In this document: one piece after another, positions 17,192 through 27,191 of the stretch
Position numbering within the stretch: position 1 is the stretch's first letter
Layout: each line of letters starts with the position of its first letter
Origin: Flavipsychrobacter sp.
GTDB taxonomy: Bacteria; Bacteroidota; Bacteroidia; Chitinophagales; Chitinophagaceae
Reading direction: 5' to 3'
DNA length: 64,000 nt
Assembly (NCBI GenBank): GCA_017849575.1
Contig: JAFIGV010000013.1
Coordinates: forward strand, 106,556-170,555
The notes under the pieces: model-generated
Told to the model about the DNA's origin: nothing
The model's database searches: none
Seen by the model: the letters and a program-made list of their open reading frames with translations, nothing else
Made by a program: the position numbers and the translations under genes

Positions 17192-18631
17192 CTATCTCCA
17201 GCCGCCACCCAGCGCCTGATAGATGTTGACCATGGCATTCATCTGTTGCTTTTTAGTTTCTATCAATTCAAATTTTGCCTCCAGTGCGTCGCGTTGGGTC
17301 AGCAGCACTTCCATATAATCTGCACGGGCAGAGGTGAATAGCCCATTGGAAATATTCACCGACCGCGTCAAAGCATCCACCTGCTGCGATTTCAGCGTGT
17401 AGGTGCTATCAAGGTTTTTGATCTTGGCAAGCTGATTCGCCACTTCAATGAAGCCATTCAGGATGGTGCGCTCGTAATTATACACCGCCTGCACCTGCTT
17501 GGCATTGGCTGTCTTATAATTAGCTTTTATAGCATTCCTATTGATCAAAGGCGCAGCAAGATCGCCGGCAAGGGAATAAAGCAGCGACTCCGGACTCTTG
17601 AACAGATACGAGGGATTGAACGCCTGAAAACCTGCAGAAGCGGAGATACCCACCGAAGGATAAAATCTTGCCCTTGCCACTTTCACATCAAGCTTCGCCG
17701 CAGCAAGATCCTGCTCTGCGCGCATGATGTCGGGGCGATTGTGCAACAACTGCGAAGGAATACCCGAATACACCATCTGCGGCATTGTACTGCCAAAAGC
17801 CTGATGACTGCGACGGATATGCTGCGGAAAGCGCCCCATCAGAAAGTTGATTCTGTTCTCAGTCTCGGTGATTTGCTGCTGAATGTTGTATTGCATACTC
17901 TGCGTACTCAGCACCTGTGCTTCGAATCGGCGTACGGCAAGCTCTGTAACCTTTGCAGACTCCTTCTGCAGCTTTACAATTTTAAGTGCATTGGTCTGCA
18001 CCCCTATGTTCTGCTGTATTAGTTCGAGCTGATTATCTAACGCCAGCAGTTCGTAATAGGAATTGGCGATCTCTGCAATCAGGTTAGTGACCATGAAATT
18101 TTTGCCCTCGACACTCGACAGGTAGCGATACACCGCTGCCTTTTTTGCATTGCGCAGTTTGCGCCAGATGTCGAGCTCCCAATTGGCATACAGTCCAAGC
18201 CCATAGCTGCCCAGCGGATCGGGCATTTCCCTGCCGGGCTCAATCTCTGTATTGGCTTCCAGCGCGCCGATGTTGGTATAACGTCCTACCTTATCCACGC
18301 CTGCGCCGCCACGTATGCCTACAAAAGGAAGATATTCCCCTTTTCTGGCGCGAATCTCCTGCCGGCTGATTTCTATTTCCTGCAGGGTGATGTTGAGCTC
18401 CTGATTGTTCATCAGGGCGGTGTCTATCAGCGCCGCGAGATCGGCATCGGTGAAGTAGTTGCGCCATTGGATATAGGCAGAATTCGTAGTGTCCTGCGCA
18501 TCCTTGCCGGGATAGCCGGCGGGTGTAGTTGTATTTTCCGTTCTATGTACAATGGAAGGAGTGCTACAAGCGCCATAGGTAAGCGAAAGGCACGCTATGC
18601 CCAGACATTTATAGATTGTGGTTCTCAACAT
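17192..18631 (-). CDS. TolC/NodT-type outer-membrane efflux lipoprotein
   Basis: 479 residues. A signal peptide with lipobox (TYGAC, Cys22) is followed by two outer-membrane efflux protein repeats rich in helices, with typical motifs LRNAKKAAVYRYLSS, NRPDIMRAEQDLAAAK and FYPSVGISAS. It should form the trimeric outer-membrane channel of the RND system encoded upstream. Its ATG at 18631 overlaps the end of the pump gene by 23 bp, so translation is coupled. It is the last gene of the operon and is followed by the bidirectional terminator. Confidence 0.93.
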   Translation of the reverse strand: MLRTTIYKCLGIACLSLTYGACSTPSIVHRTENTTTPAGYPGKDAQDTTNSAYIQWRNYFTDADLAALIDTALMNNQELNITLQEIEISRQEIRARKGEYLPFVGIRGGAGVDKVGRYTNIGALEANTEIEPGREMPDPLGSYGLGLYANWELDIWRKLRNAKKAAVYRYLSSVEGKNFMVTNLIAEIANSYYELLALDNQLELIQQNIGVQTNALKIVKLQKESAKVTELAVRRFEAQVLSTQSMQYNIQQQITETENRINFLMGRFPQHIRRSHQAFGSTMPQMVYSGIPSQLLHNRPDIMRAEQDLAAAKLDVKVARARFYPSVGISASAGFQAFNPSYLFKSPESLLYSLAGDLAAPLINRNAIKANYKTANAKQVQAVYNYERTILNGFIEVANQLAKIKNLDSTYTLKSQQVDALTRSVNISNGLFTSARADYMEVLLTQRDALEAKFELIETKKQQMNAMVNIYQALGGGWR

Positions 18632-21600
18632 TGTTTCCGTTTTTTTCGATGAATGAATGTTCCTCCTCTGTCTTCTTTGCTTTGAAAAGCTTGAGCTTCC
18701 TCTTCTTTTTACCCTGATGTCTGTGGTGCATAAAGTCTTCTGACAAGGGCACCTCGTCTTCGTCGCGAATCATGTGTTTGCCTTCTGCCAGGCTTCCAAA
18801 AACATAGTATAATCCCGGCACCACCAACACGCCAAAGAGCGTACCCAGCAGCATACCCCCTGCAGAAGAAGCACCAATCGTCCGGTTACCGATAGCACCC
18901 GGACCCGTAGCCATCAGCAGCGGAATCAAACCCGCAATAAAGGCGAAAGAGGTCATAAGGATGGGACGGAAACGGACTTTTGCTCCTTCAATTGCCGCTT
19001 CCAGAACTGTAGCACCCTGCTGGTGTTTCTGCACCGCAAACTCTACAATCAGTACAGCATTTTTACCCAGCAAACCTACCAGCATCACCAATCCTACCTG
19101 CGCATAGATGTCGTTGGATAAACCCATTAGCTTCAGCAGCAATAGAGCTCCAAAAACACCCACAGGCAGAGAAAGGATTACCGCAAAAGGAAGCAGGAAA
19201 CTTTCGTATTGCGCAGCCAGCACCATATAAACGAACAACAGTACGATGAGGAAAATATAAACCGCTTCATTACCACGTGCCACTTCATCTTTCGACAAAC
19301 CGAGCCAGTCAATGCCATAGCCTCGGGGCAGCGTCTTCTCAGCTACCTCCTGAATGGCTTTGATGGCTTCACCGCTGCTATATCCCGCAGCCGGCGCACC
19401 ATTGATGGCTGATGAAGTGTACATATTGTAGCGTGTGATTTCATTCAAGCCCTGGGTCTTTTTGATTTTCATAAAGGCAGAATAAGGCACCATTTCATCG
19501 CGGTTGTTTTTGATGTACAACTTCAGGATGTCGTCGGGCAACTGACGGTATTGGGGCAATGCCTGCACATACACTTTGAAGAAGGTACCAAACCGAATAA
19601 AGCCCAGCTCGTAGGTACTACCAATAAGGATGGAAAGATTATCCATCGCCTTACCAATAGAGACCCCTTTCTGCATGGCTGCCTGATTGTCAATTTCCAG
19701 CTCATACTGCGGATAGTTGGCAGCAAAGAAGGTAAAGAGACCCGTGAGCTCCTTACGCTTTTTGAGCGCAGCCATAAACTCATCATTTACCTTTCCGAAA
19801 GATTTATAATCGCCCGAATTGGTTTTGTCGAGCAGGCGCAAAGAGAAACCACCTGCAGCACCATAACCCGGTACGGCGGGCGGCTGGAAAAACTCAATGG
19901 TAGCACCCGGTATCACCTTGGCTTTTTCTTCCAGCTCCTCAATGATCTTTTGTGCGGAGTGCTTTCTATCCGACCAGTCTTTGAGGTTGATCAGACAGGT
20001 ACCGGCATTCGATCCGCGACCTTCTGTCAACACTTCATATCCTGCCAGTGAGGATACCGATTGCACACCATCCACTTTTTCTGCAATGCCCTGCAGTTCG
20101 CGGGCAATGTCGTTGGTACGTTCGAGGGTGGAGCCCGGAGGTGTCTGAATGATGGCATAGATCATACCCTGGTCTTCCGCAGGAATAAAGCCCGCAGGCA
20201 ACGTTTTGGAAGTGATCCAGATACCGACGCAAAACCCGATCAGCATACCCCAGGTAATCGTTCTTCTGTTTGCAATTTTCCGCAGCAGGTTGGCATAGCG
20301 TCCGGTCACTCTTTCAAACCAGTTGTTAAACCCATCCAGCGCCCGGTTCATCCATGTTTTCTTACGTGGCTGACCATGCGTGTTTTTCAGGATCATGGCA
20401 CACAACACGGGCGTGAGCGTAAGCGCCACCAAACCTGAGATAACGATGGAAGTTGCCATAGTGATAGAGAACTGACGGTAGAATACGCCCACCGGACCCG
20501 TCATAAATGCCACAGGAATGAACACCGCCGTCATCAATAACGTGATAGCGATGATGGCTCCGCTGATTTCCTGCAATACTTTTTTCACCGCTTTGAAGGG
20601 CGATAAATGTTCTTCTGCCATCTTAGCGTGCACGGCTTCCACCACTACAATGGCGTTGTCCACCACAATACCAATGGCAAGGACGAGGGCGAATAGTGTA
20701 ATGAGGTTGATGGTGAGCCCAAACAACTGCATGAAGATGAAGGCACCGATGAGTGAAACCGGCACCGCCAGCGTGGGTATGAGCGTAGAACGCCAGTCGC
20801 CAAGGAAGATGAACACAACGATAGCCACAAGGATAAAGGCTTCCAGCAGGGTGTGCAGTACTTTGTCTATAGACGCATCGAGGAAGCTCGATACGTCATA
20901 GCTGATCTGATAATCCATGCCCGGAGGAAATCCGTTGGCTTTTATCTCCTCGAGCTTTTCTTTTACTTCTTTAATTACATCGCTCGCATTACTACCGTAG
21001 GTCTGCTTCAATACAATGGCAGCTGAGGGGTGCCCATCCATATTGGAGTAGATATCGTAAAACTCACTACCAAGCTCTACATCGGCAATGTCTTTCAGGT
21101 GCAGTATTTCACCGTTGGGATTAGCGCGAACAATTACATTCTCATACTGCTCAGGTGTGTTGAAACGACCCTGATAAGTCAGTACATATTCGAGCGATTG
21201 CGAGCGCTTACCCGTTGCCTGTCCTATCCGACCGGGAGACCCGATCACGCTTTGTTCGCTGAGCGCTTCCATCACTTCATCGGTAGAAACGTTATAGGCG
21301 CGCATCCTGTCGGGCTTCAGCCATATACGCATGGCGTATTGCCGGCTACCGAGGATCTTGGCACTACCCACACCCCGGAGGCGACTTACCTCATTGATGA
21401 TGTTGACGCTGGCAAAGTTGTAAAGGAATTTTTCATCCGCCTTCGGGTCTTTACTGTACAGGTTTACATACATCAACATGTTGGGCGAGGTGTAGCTTAC
21501 TACCAGACCTTCGCGCTGTACCAGCGGCGGAAGCCTTTGTGTTACCTGCTCGATACGGGTTTTCACCATCACCATTGCCTGGTTGGGGTCGGTGCCGAGA

Positions 21601-21884
21601 TCGAATACTACTTGTATGGTTGCCTCACCCGCACTGGTAGCATCGGAGGTCATATATTTCATCCCCGGAGTACCATTGATGGCTTTTTCCATAGGGATGA
21701 GCACGGAGTTAACGAGTACGTTGGCACTCGCTCCGGGATAGGCAATGTTTACCACCACCATTGGCGGGGCGATAGACGGAAACTGGGATACCGGAAGGGT
21801 ATTGATAGCCAGGAAACCCATGAACACGATGGCAAGCGACATCACGATCGCGAGTACCGGCCGCTGAATGAATTTATTAAACAT
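18609..21884 (-). CDS. RND efflux pump, hydrophobe/amphiphile type (AcrB-like)
   Basis: 1091 residues. It starts MFNKFIQRPVLAIVMSLAIV, the usual first transmembrane helix. SIAPPMVVVNIAYPGAS and GTPGMKYM are porter-domain motifs. The fourth helix has GIVVDNAIVVVEAV with the proton-relay Asp, and the tenth has LLGKNAVLIVEFA with the relay Lys. Length exceeds AcrB by about 40 residues because of a charged tail (from about residue 1033, rich in His, Lys and Glu). Substrates cannot be predicted. The adaptor gene ends 24 bp upstream and the channel gene overlaps its 3' end. Confidence 0.95.
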   Translation of the reverse strand: MFNKFIQRPVLAIVMSLAIVFMGFLAINTLPVSQFPSIAPPMVVVNIAYPGASANVLVNSVLIPMEKAINGTPGMKYMTSDATSAGEATIQVVFDLGTDPNQAMVMVKTRIEQVTQRLPPLVQREGLVVSYTSPNMLMYVNLYSKDPKADEKFLYNFASVNIINEVSRLRGVGSAKILGSRQYAMRIWLKPDRMRAYNVSTDEVMEALSEQSVIGSPGRIGQATGKRSQSLEYVLTYQGRFNTPEQYENVIVRANPNGEILHLKDIADVELGSEFYDIYSNMDGHPSAAIVLKQTYGSNASDVIKEVKEKLEEIKANGFPPGMDYQISYDVSSFLDASIDKVLHTLLEAFILVAIVVFIFLGDWRSTLIPTLAVPVSLIGAFIFMQLFGLTINLITLFALVLAIGIVVDNAIVVVEAVHAKMAEEHLSPFKAVKKVLQEISGAIIAITLLMTAVFIPVAFMTGPVGVFYRQFSITMATSIVISGLVALTLTPVLCAMILKNTHGQPRKKTWMNRALDGFNNWFERVTGRYANLLRKIANRRTITWGMLIGFCVGIWITSKTLPAGFIPAEDQGMIYAIIQTPPGSTLERTNDIARELQGIAEKVDGVQSVSSLAGYEVLTEGRGSNAGTCLINLKDWSDRKHSAQKIIEELEEKAKVIPGATIEFFQPPAVPGYGAAGGFSLRLLDKTNSGDYKSFGKVNDEFMAALKKRKELTGLFTFFAANYPQYELEIDNQAAMQKGVSIGKAMDNLSILIGSTYELGFIRFGTFFKVYVQALPQYRQLPDDILKLYIKNNRDEMVPYSAFMKIKKTQGLNEITRYNMYTSSAINGAPAAGYSSGEAIKAIQEVAEKTLPRGYGIDWLGLSKDEVARGNEAVYIFLIVLLFVYMVLAAQYESFLLPFAVILSLPVGVFGALLLLKLMGLSNDIYAQVGLVMLVGLLGKNAVLIVEFAVQKHQQGATVLEAAIEGAKVRFRPILMTSFAFIAGLIPLLMATGPGAIGNRTIGASSAGGMLLGTLFGVLVVPGLYYVFGSLAEGKHMIRDEDEVPLSEDFMHHRHQGKKKRKLKLFKAKKTEEEHSFIEKNGNNVENHNL

Positions 21885-21908
21885 CTGATTGTTTCTTTTT
21901 CAGGTGAA

Positions 21909-22988
21909 CTATTCCGCAGGCAGTTTAAGATTGGCGATCACTGCCTTCGGCTCTTTGAATTCGTAAGAAATCTTATCGTTGTCCTTCACCTTACGAAGTC
22001 CTTCAAGAAGAATTTTTTCATCGGCAGACAAGCCTCCGGTTACTACGTACAGATCTTCCATCTCTGCGCCTATCTTCACTTCGCGCGATTTTACGCGGTT
22101 GTCTTTACCCACTACATACACATACTTTTTGTCCAGCACTTCGAAGGTTGCCTTCTGCGGAATGATCAGGGCATTCTTCACCGGCTCGCTCATGCGGATA
22201 TTACCGGTTTCACCATGACGCAGCAAACCATTTGGATTGGGGAAAGTGGCACGGAAAGGGATGTTTCCGGTTTCGTTATCGAAGTCGGCTTCCACAGTTT
22301 CTACGATGCCGGGGTAAGGGAAGAGCTGATTGTTGGCCATCACCAATTGTACCTTTGGTTTCTCGTTGGCTGTTTTGGAATTATAGTCCAGGTATTGCGC
22401 TTCCGGCACATTGAAATACACCCACATCTTACTATTGTCAGAAAGGGTGGTCAGCAAATCGCCTTCGTCCACCAGACTTCCCGGACGTACATGAAATTTG
22501 TCGATGATGCCATCGAAGGGTGCTCTTATTTCTGTGAACTGCAGATGCACTTTGTTGAGTGCCAGCTCAGCTTTTGCCTTATCCAGCTTTGCCTTTGCCA
22601 TTTTCAGTTCGTTGGGCGACACTACATTGCTATCTGCGAGGCGCTTGGTATTCTGGTATTCTATGTCTGCAAAATTCACTTCTGCCTGTGCTTTCTGCGT
22701 TTCTGCCTGGTACAGGTTGGGCATGATCTGGAACAGAATCTGCCCCTGATGCACATGCTGGCCTTCATCCACAAAAATCTTTTGCAGATAGCCTCGTTCC
22801 TGCGCCCGGAGCTCGATGTGGCGGATGGAATGGATCTGACATACATATTCGTGCACCAGCGAGGTATCCTGTTGTATAGGGCTGGTGACGAGTAGCTTCT
22901 GCTCTACTTCTTTTTCTTGCGTTTCAGATTTGCAGCCTACGTAGCAGAAACTTGCACATAAGCCCATGAGCATGAAAATTCTCTTCAT
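21909..22988 (-). CDS. RND efflux periplasmic adaptor lipoprotein (membrane fusion protein)
   Basis: 359 residues. A lipoprotein signal (MLMGLCASFCYVGC) is followed by the barrel-sandwich hybrid domain (ELRAQERGYLQKIFVDEGQ, then ...FTEIRAPFDGIIDKFHV) interrupted by a coiled-coil hairpin, then beta-barrel and membrane-proximal domains. It bridges the inner-membrane pump and the outer-membrane channel. As the first gene of the three-gene operon it has about 150 bp upstream before the next gene. No TetR, AraC or MarR-type regulator lies next to it. Confidence 0.93.
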   Translation of the reverse strand: MKRIFMLMGLCASFCYVGCKSETQEKEVEQKLLVTSPIQQDTSLVHEYVCQIHSIRHIELRAQERGYLQKIFVDEGQHVHQGQILFQIMPNLYQAETQKAQAEVNFADIEYQNTKRLADSNVVSPNELKMAKAKLDKAKAELALNKVHLQFTEIRAPFDGIIDKFHVRPGSLVDEGDLLTTLSDNSKMWVYFNVPEAQYLDYNSKTANEKPKVQLVMANNQLFPYPGIVETVEADFDNETGNIPFRATFPNPNGLLRHGETGNIRMSEPVKNALIIPQKATFEVLDKKYVYVVGKDNRVKSREVKIGAEMEDLYVVTGGLSADEKILLEGLRKVKDNDKISYEFKEPKAVIANLKLPAE

Positions 22989-23139
22989 GATTGTTTGCTA
23001 TTTACCGATGTATTGTTGACTATTTTTTGAGGGGATACACAAACGAATGATGCACGCCGTCAGCCGCAGATTGCGGACAGTGGGGCGAAACCATAGAGAG
23101 ACGGGCGGCTTTCAAAACCGGCGTCTCCAAAGTCGGGTA

Positions 23140-23553
23140 TCATATTCTAATCACCCGCAGCAGGATGCATTTGCGGGACGAGCTAAAGGAGAGATGCTCG
23201 CAAAAAGGTAGAGGCAAACCACTGCAGTGGTCACTACAGTCGGACGGTATTGCAAATAATGATGTGAAATAATTGCTTTCTTCGTAAACCCGGCGAATGG
23301 GCGGTATATCTACACTTTCGTTTTCGGTCTCTTCTGCAAAGAACGGGTCGCGCTCATCTTCGGGAACGGCGGTATAAAAACCGGTGTGGACATTGCGCCC
23401 CTGCTCCATGAGCACTTTGATGCCCTCATGCACCGCAGTGCCGGGGTTGCCCGCTAAAAAAGCTTTGTAACCGGCATCGCGGGCGAAACCAGTATCGAAG
23501 CCGCTAACAAACAGCAGAAAAACAGACAGAAAAATCCTGAGCAGGAGTTTCAT
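23140..23553 (-). CDS. Small exported protein, function unknown
   Basis: 137 residues from the ATG at 23553. The signal peptide is MKLLLRIFLSVFLLFVSG. The mature part has a central acidic region (AVPEDERDPFFAEETENE) and a C-terminus with four cysteines: SDCSDHCSGLPLPFCEHLSF and SSRKCILLRV. I recall similar short Bacteroidota exported proteins ending in an LPLPFC-HLSF tract near heavy-metal RND pumps, but cannot confirm this. It lies on the same strand 150 bp upstream of the RND operon and could be co-transcribed. TATATTTT just upstream resembles a -7 box (7 of 8). Confidence 0.6.
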   Translation of the reverse strand: MKLLLRIFLSVFLLFVSGFDTGFARDAGYKAFLAGNPGTAVHEGIKVLMEQGRNVHTGFYTAVPEDERDPFFAEETENESVDIPPIRRVYEESNYFTSLFAIPSDCSDHCSGLPLPFCEHLSFSSSRKCILLRVIRI

Positions 23554-23728
23554 TTCGGGCACGAAAATATAAACACTTGTTTAAGAGCGTAAACTTGTAA
23601 ATGTTAAAATGCTGATTTCAGTGGTCTGTCTCCTTGTCCTGACCGGTGCTTTATCACCGCATCAGAGCAGATTTTTTCCGGGGAAACAAGGCCAACCTTG
23701 CATCGGTCTCATTCAGCCAAGCGCGACA

Positions 23729-24067
23729 CTATGCCTTTTTTACAAATTCGGACTTCAGTGCCATGGCGCCAAATCCATCAATGCGGCAATCAATATTATG
23801 GTCGCCCTCCACAAGGCGAATGTTGCGCACTTTGGTTCCTGCTTTGATGCTTTGAGAAGCGCCCCTTACCGGTAAATTTTTTATGGTAACCACCGAATCT
23901 CCATTCTGGAGCAGATTCCCGTTACAGTCTTTTACCACAAGTGCTTCCTCCTTTTCGTTACCTGCTTTAGGATCCCATTCAAAGCCACATTCGGGGCAAG
24001 CAAGCAGATGATCTATTTCATAAGTAAAAGTTGACTTACATTGAGGACATGGTGCAAAATCTGACAT
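23729..24067 (-). CDS. PhnA/YjdM-type zinc-ribbon protein
   Basis: 112 residues from the ATG at 24067; the longer frame (to 24124) starts upstream of the promoter box. The N-terminal zinc ribbon has CPQC and CPEC pairs (residues 7-10 and 25-28). The PhnA domain follows, with [26 protein letters not shown] and [22 protein letters not shown]. The family is named after phosphonate loci but true function is unclear; the E. coli member is not needed for phosphonate use. No phn genes are nearby. Confidence 0.92.
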   Translation of the reverse strand: MSDFAPCPQCKSTFTYEIDHLLACPECGFEWDPKAGNEKEEALVVKDCNGNLLQNGDSVVTIKNLPVRGASQSIKAGTKVRNIRLVEGDHNIDCRIDGFGAMALKSEFVKKA

Positions 24068-24084
24068 GGAAGAAATTTTTGCCG

Positions 24085-24092
24085 CAAAGCTA
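24085..24092 (-). promoter_or_regulatory. -7 box of the PhnA-like gene
   Basis: On the minus strand TAGCTTTG matches TAnnTTTG exactly and ends 17 nt before the ATG at 24067, fixing the shorter start. Confidence 0.55.
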
Positions 24093-24157
24093 ATTATTAT
24101 AAATGCTAACTTTCGGGCATTCAACTCTTTACTTTATAAAAAGCTGTCGATTGCGAA

Positions 24158-25510
24158 ATGAACCGTTTCATTAAACAGTCTATGAACCTGATATCAAAAA
24201 CCCTGCTGTACTTTCTGTTGATGCTGTCGAACAACCTTTCAGGGCAGGTGCTCCAAAAGACAGAAGATAGTTGTAACCAACAACAATTAAACATCTGTAA
24301 AATTCTTTCTCAGCGCTCAAAAAGTTATTTAAACAATGAAGCCGATTCGCTGAAGGATAAGAAACTGATGCGCTTTTACAGAAAGCAGTACACCTTATTT
24401 TTCGAACTTTTGGAAAAGCAAATTAGTGAAGGGTCAATAGCTTGTCAGCCGGTGCTCAAAAGAACCGCCGGGGAAATACTGGATCGTATCATCAGTAAGA
24501 ACACAATTACAGTCCCGCCGATAGAAATATTGTTGCTAAGAGAAGAGACTGTAAATGCGTTTACACCGGGCGCCACCTGCATACTTGTAAACGACGGAAC
24601 TTTTGCATGGGCTGATTCTGAAGATATGCTTGCAGCCATACTTTCGCACGAGCTGAGCCATATTTTATTACGGCATTCGCTGGCGTCCTTGCGCCGTCAG
24701 TATGAAATGCTGCAGGAAACTAAGCACGATGCCCGATTGCTTTCGGAAGTCGAAAACGGCAGGCGGGACAAAGCTTTCAACCTTTTGCGCAGCATCATTT
24801 ATAATGAAGAATACAACAGCCGCGAACAGGAATTTCAGGCAGATTCGTGCGGCTTTGAACTTTTTGTAAAGGCAGGCTATTCAGGAGGAGCTTTTATTGA
24901 AATGCTCGGGCATTTGCCCGAGGCGGATAGTGTGGGCACGGAGCCCGTTGCGCTGGAAACCTTTCAAAAATTTTTCTCTGTTCCTGATCATCCTTTCAAT
25001 AAAAAATGGTTGGACATTGAAGACTTCTCAGCCTACAACTACAAGCATTTTAAATCAGATTTCGATCGGGACTCTGTGGCAACACACCCGAGTAACTCAG
25101 ACCGCATGGAACGGTTGAAAAAGCTTTTTCCCAGCCTGCAAAAAGTTGCAGAAAATAAATTCAACAAGACGGGTAAGGACAGTTATGAATCTGTAAAACA
25201 ACTGGGTGAGGCGCTGCGAGTGCCTGATATTTACTTTAGCGAAGACTACGGTAAACTGATCTATAAATGCCTGGCGGCACTGCAAAAAAATGAGCACGAT
25301 ACAACAAGTCTGCAATGGATGGGAAAAGGACTGAAGCATTTAGCGGAAGCGCGGAAACAATACCAGCTCAACAAGTACCTGGACCGTATAGCGCCACAAA
25401 CGCAGACTGTTAGCTATCGTCTGTTTTTGGGGATTATGTGGAATATGACGCCTTCCGAACTCGACACACTCGCCAACTTCTACGGCACCGGAAACCTGAC
25501 CGATCAATAG
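24158..25510 (+). CDS. M48-family zinc metallopeptidase, exported
   Basis: 450 residues with a signal peptide (hydrophobic core near residues 11-27, cleavage near SGQ). The zinc motif HELSH is at residues 164-168, inside LAAILSHELSHILLRHS. The third ligand is probably the Glu in REQEFQADSCG, the M48 EFxAD motif. After the catalytic domain about 150 residues follow, including a His-rich FSVPDHPF and ATHPSNSDRMERLKKLF (the usual HPxxxxRI-like M48 ending). It probably acts on periplasmic or surface proteins. It converges with the next gene: the two stop codons overlap by 7 bp. Confidence 0.88.
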   Translation: MNRFIKQSMNLISKTLLYFLLMLSNNLSGQVLQKTEDSCNQQQLNICKILSQRSKSYLNNEADSLKDKKLMRFYRKQYTLFFELLEKQISEGSIACQPVLKRTAGEILDRIISKNTITVPPIEILLLREETVNAFTPGATCILVNDGTFAWADSEDMLAAILSHELSHILLRHSLASLRRQYEMLQETKHDARLLSEVENGRRDKAFNLLRSIIYNEEYNSREQEFQADSCGFELFVKAGYSGGAFIEMLGHLPEADSVGTEPVALETFQKFFSVPDHPFNKKWLDIEDFSAYNYKHFKSDFDRDSVATHPSNSDRMERLKKLFPSLQKVAENKFNKTGKDSYESVKQLGEALRVPDIYFSEDYGKLIYKCLAALQKNEHDTTSLQWMGKGLKHLAEARKQYQLNKYLDRIAPQTQTVSYRLFLGIMWNMTPSELDTLANFYGTGNLTDQ

Positions 25511-27075
25511 TTAAGTCGTTCCAACCTCGCTTTGTTGTATTTGTCCTTAACGTTGTATTCGCGCAGCAGAATATATCCTTCTTTCGCGAGGTACGGAACA
25601 ATAAAATATTCCTTTTTGGAAGAAATGGGAATCATCTCCTGCTTTAACTCACCGCGTATATAGGTGTTTATAAAGAGATTCCAGTTTCTATTTCCTGCCG
25701 TATCTCTTTGGTAGTCCCGGTAGAAAAAAACCAGATCTTCACCATCATTAAGGTATTGCTTAAACAGGTAATCGGAGATAAAGTATTTTGACTTTTCCTT
25801 TTCAAAAATCTTGGCGGCGGAAAAATGAAAGGTGCTATCTGTAGAAACATAGACCAGATCGGTCGTTTTCAGGCTGGTATAATCTTCACTGATTTTCAGT
25901 TTTTCAAATAAGAATCCCACCGAACCATTTTTCAAAAAGAAGATGTCGCGCGGGTCCAGATAATAACCTTTACCAACGCCACCGTAGCTATCTACCTCTG
26001 GTAAAAGTTTGCTGAGATCGTCATAAGTTACAGTACGAACTTCTACTTCGAAGCTCTTTTTGTCAATCACCATCCGGGCGATTCCATTGTATTTTATCAC
26101 GTCAAATTTTTGATACACGGTACGCCCTACCCAGACTATCTTGTCATCAAAGTCCTTGTGGTTAAAAATTGAACCGACAAAGTTGGAGTTGAATTTCCTG
26201 ATTCGAGACAAAACACTATAGGAGCCTTCGATCGCCTTTTTCACTTTTTCCTTTCCTGTTTTCAGATCGAGCACCAGCAAAGCAAATGTTCCTTTTCCAT
26301 CAGCTTTCTTTGTTTCGATCAAGCCGTAGTAATTATTTTCATCTATCCCCAGATAAGACAACTGTTCATAGGACGATCTTGAGCCATTTTGATTGAACGA
26401 ATAGCGCCAAATCTCTTTTTTGGATGAATCGAATCGATAGATATGATCGTTGGCTTCATACTTTCCATAATCATCCAGCTCCAATACCAACTTGTCGCCA
26501 CCCTTCAGATCCGTCACATCTGCAAAATAGTTGAAACCGTTTTCGCGGCGTTCATGTCTATTTTCACGGTTCTGCTCTTTCCACGAAGGCTGTTCGGTTA
26601 CTTCCTGAAATGTACCATGATCGAACTTGTAAAAAATTTTCCGCCTGATCGTATTCGAGGCAAGATCAATTTCCATTGAAGCAGGCGCAAAAATGTCGCG
26701 GTACTTGATATACCGTGAATCAATGGAAGAAGGTTTAAGAATCAATTTACCATCATCATCGAGATAGCCAAAGAAATCCCCGGCTGTAATATCACCTTCA
26801 AAAGTATTGTTGGCAACGGGATTCAGATTTTTATCGAGAATTACATACTCAAATTTTTTGGTGCGCTCGCCCGATTTTCCGTAGTCATACAAGGAAACAT
26901 AGCCAAACAGCTTGCCTTTTTCGTCAATGAGTGCATTCATCCCAAGGTATTCTCCTCTGGCGAGGCTCAGCAGATCGACGCCCTGTGCAAAAGCGGTTGT
27001 CGCATAGAAAAAAAGGAAGGAAAAAATGCCGGCAGTAAGCAGCAACGGTTTAATAGTTCGTTTTGATAAGTTCAT
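25504..27075 (-). CDS. Exported protein of unknown function, probably beta-rich
   Basis: 523 residues from the ATG at 27075; the extra nine residues of the longer frame precede the signal peptide. Signal: hydrophobic core LLLTAGIFSFLFFYATTAFA. The rest contains repeated blocks of the type FDSSKKEIWRYSFNQNG and VLDLKTGKEKVKKAIEG, like the blades of a propeller or other repeat of antiparallel strands, with many Lys, Asp and Tyr. It has no T9SS domain and no catalytic motif that I recognise, and it would be periplasmic or surface-retained. It ends 7 bp into the convergent M48 gene. Confidence 0.7.
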   Translation of the reverse strand: MNLSKRTIKPLLLTAGIFSFLFFYATTAFAQGVDLLSLARGEYLGMNALIDEKGKLFGYVSLYDYGKSGERTKKFEYVILDKNLNPVANNTFEGDITAGDFFGYLDDDGKLILKPSSIDSRYIKYRDIFAPASMEIDLASNTIRRKIFYKFDHGTFQEVTEQPSWKEQNRENRHERRENGFNYFADVTDLKGGDKLVLELDDYGKYEANDHIYRFDSSKKEIWRYSFNQNGSRSSYEQLSYLGIDENNYYGLIETKKADGKGTFALLVLDLKTGKEKVKKAIEGSYSVLSRIRKFNSNFVGSIFNHKDFDDKIVWVGRTVYQKFDVIKYNGIARMVIDKKSFEVEVRTVTYDDLSKLLPEVDSYGGVGKGYYLDPRDIFFLKNGSVGFLFEKLKISEDYTSLKTTDLVYVSTDSTFHFSAAKIFEKEKSKYFISDYLFKQYLNDGEDLVFFYRDYQRDTAGNRNWNLFINTYIRGELKQEMIPISSKKEYFIVPYLAKEGYILLREYNVKDKYNKARLERLNY

Positions 27076-27191
27076 CTGATATTCAGACTGGTTGGTAAAC
27101 AACTGATATCCGCTAACTTACAAAATTGAAGCAACTTCAAAAATAAACCGCAAATAGTAATTGATTGAAAAACTCATGTTGAAAACCATCA

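Noticed and set aside
21030..22895. 621-residue plus-strand frame
   Set aside because: It lies antisense to the RND pump and adaptor genes, whose protein motifs are clear, and it has no protein-like features.
23041..23139. Terminator hairpin with arms GAGACG and CGTCTC
   Set aside because: Arms are short with mismatches and no T-run follows on either strand.
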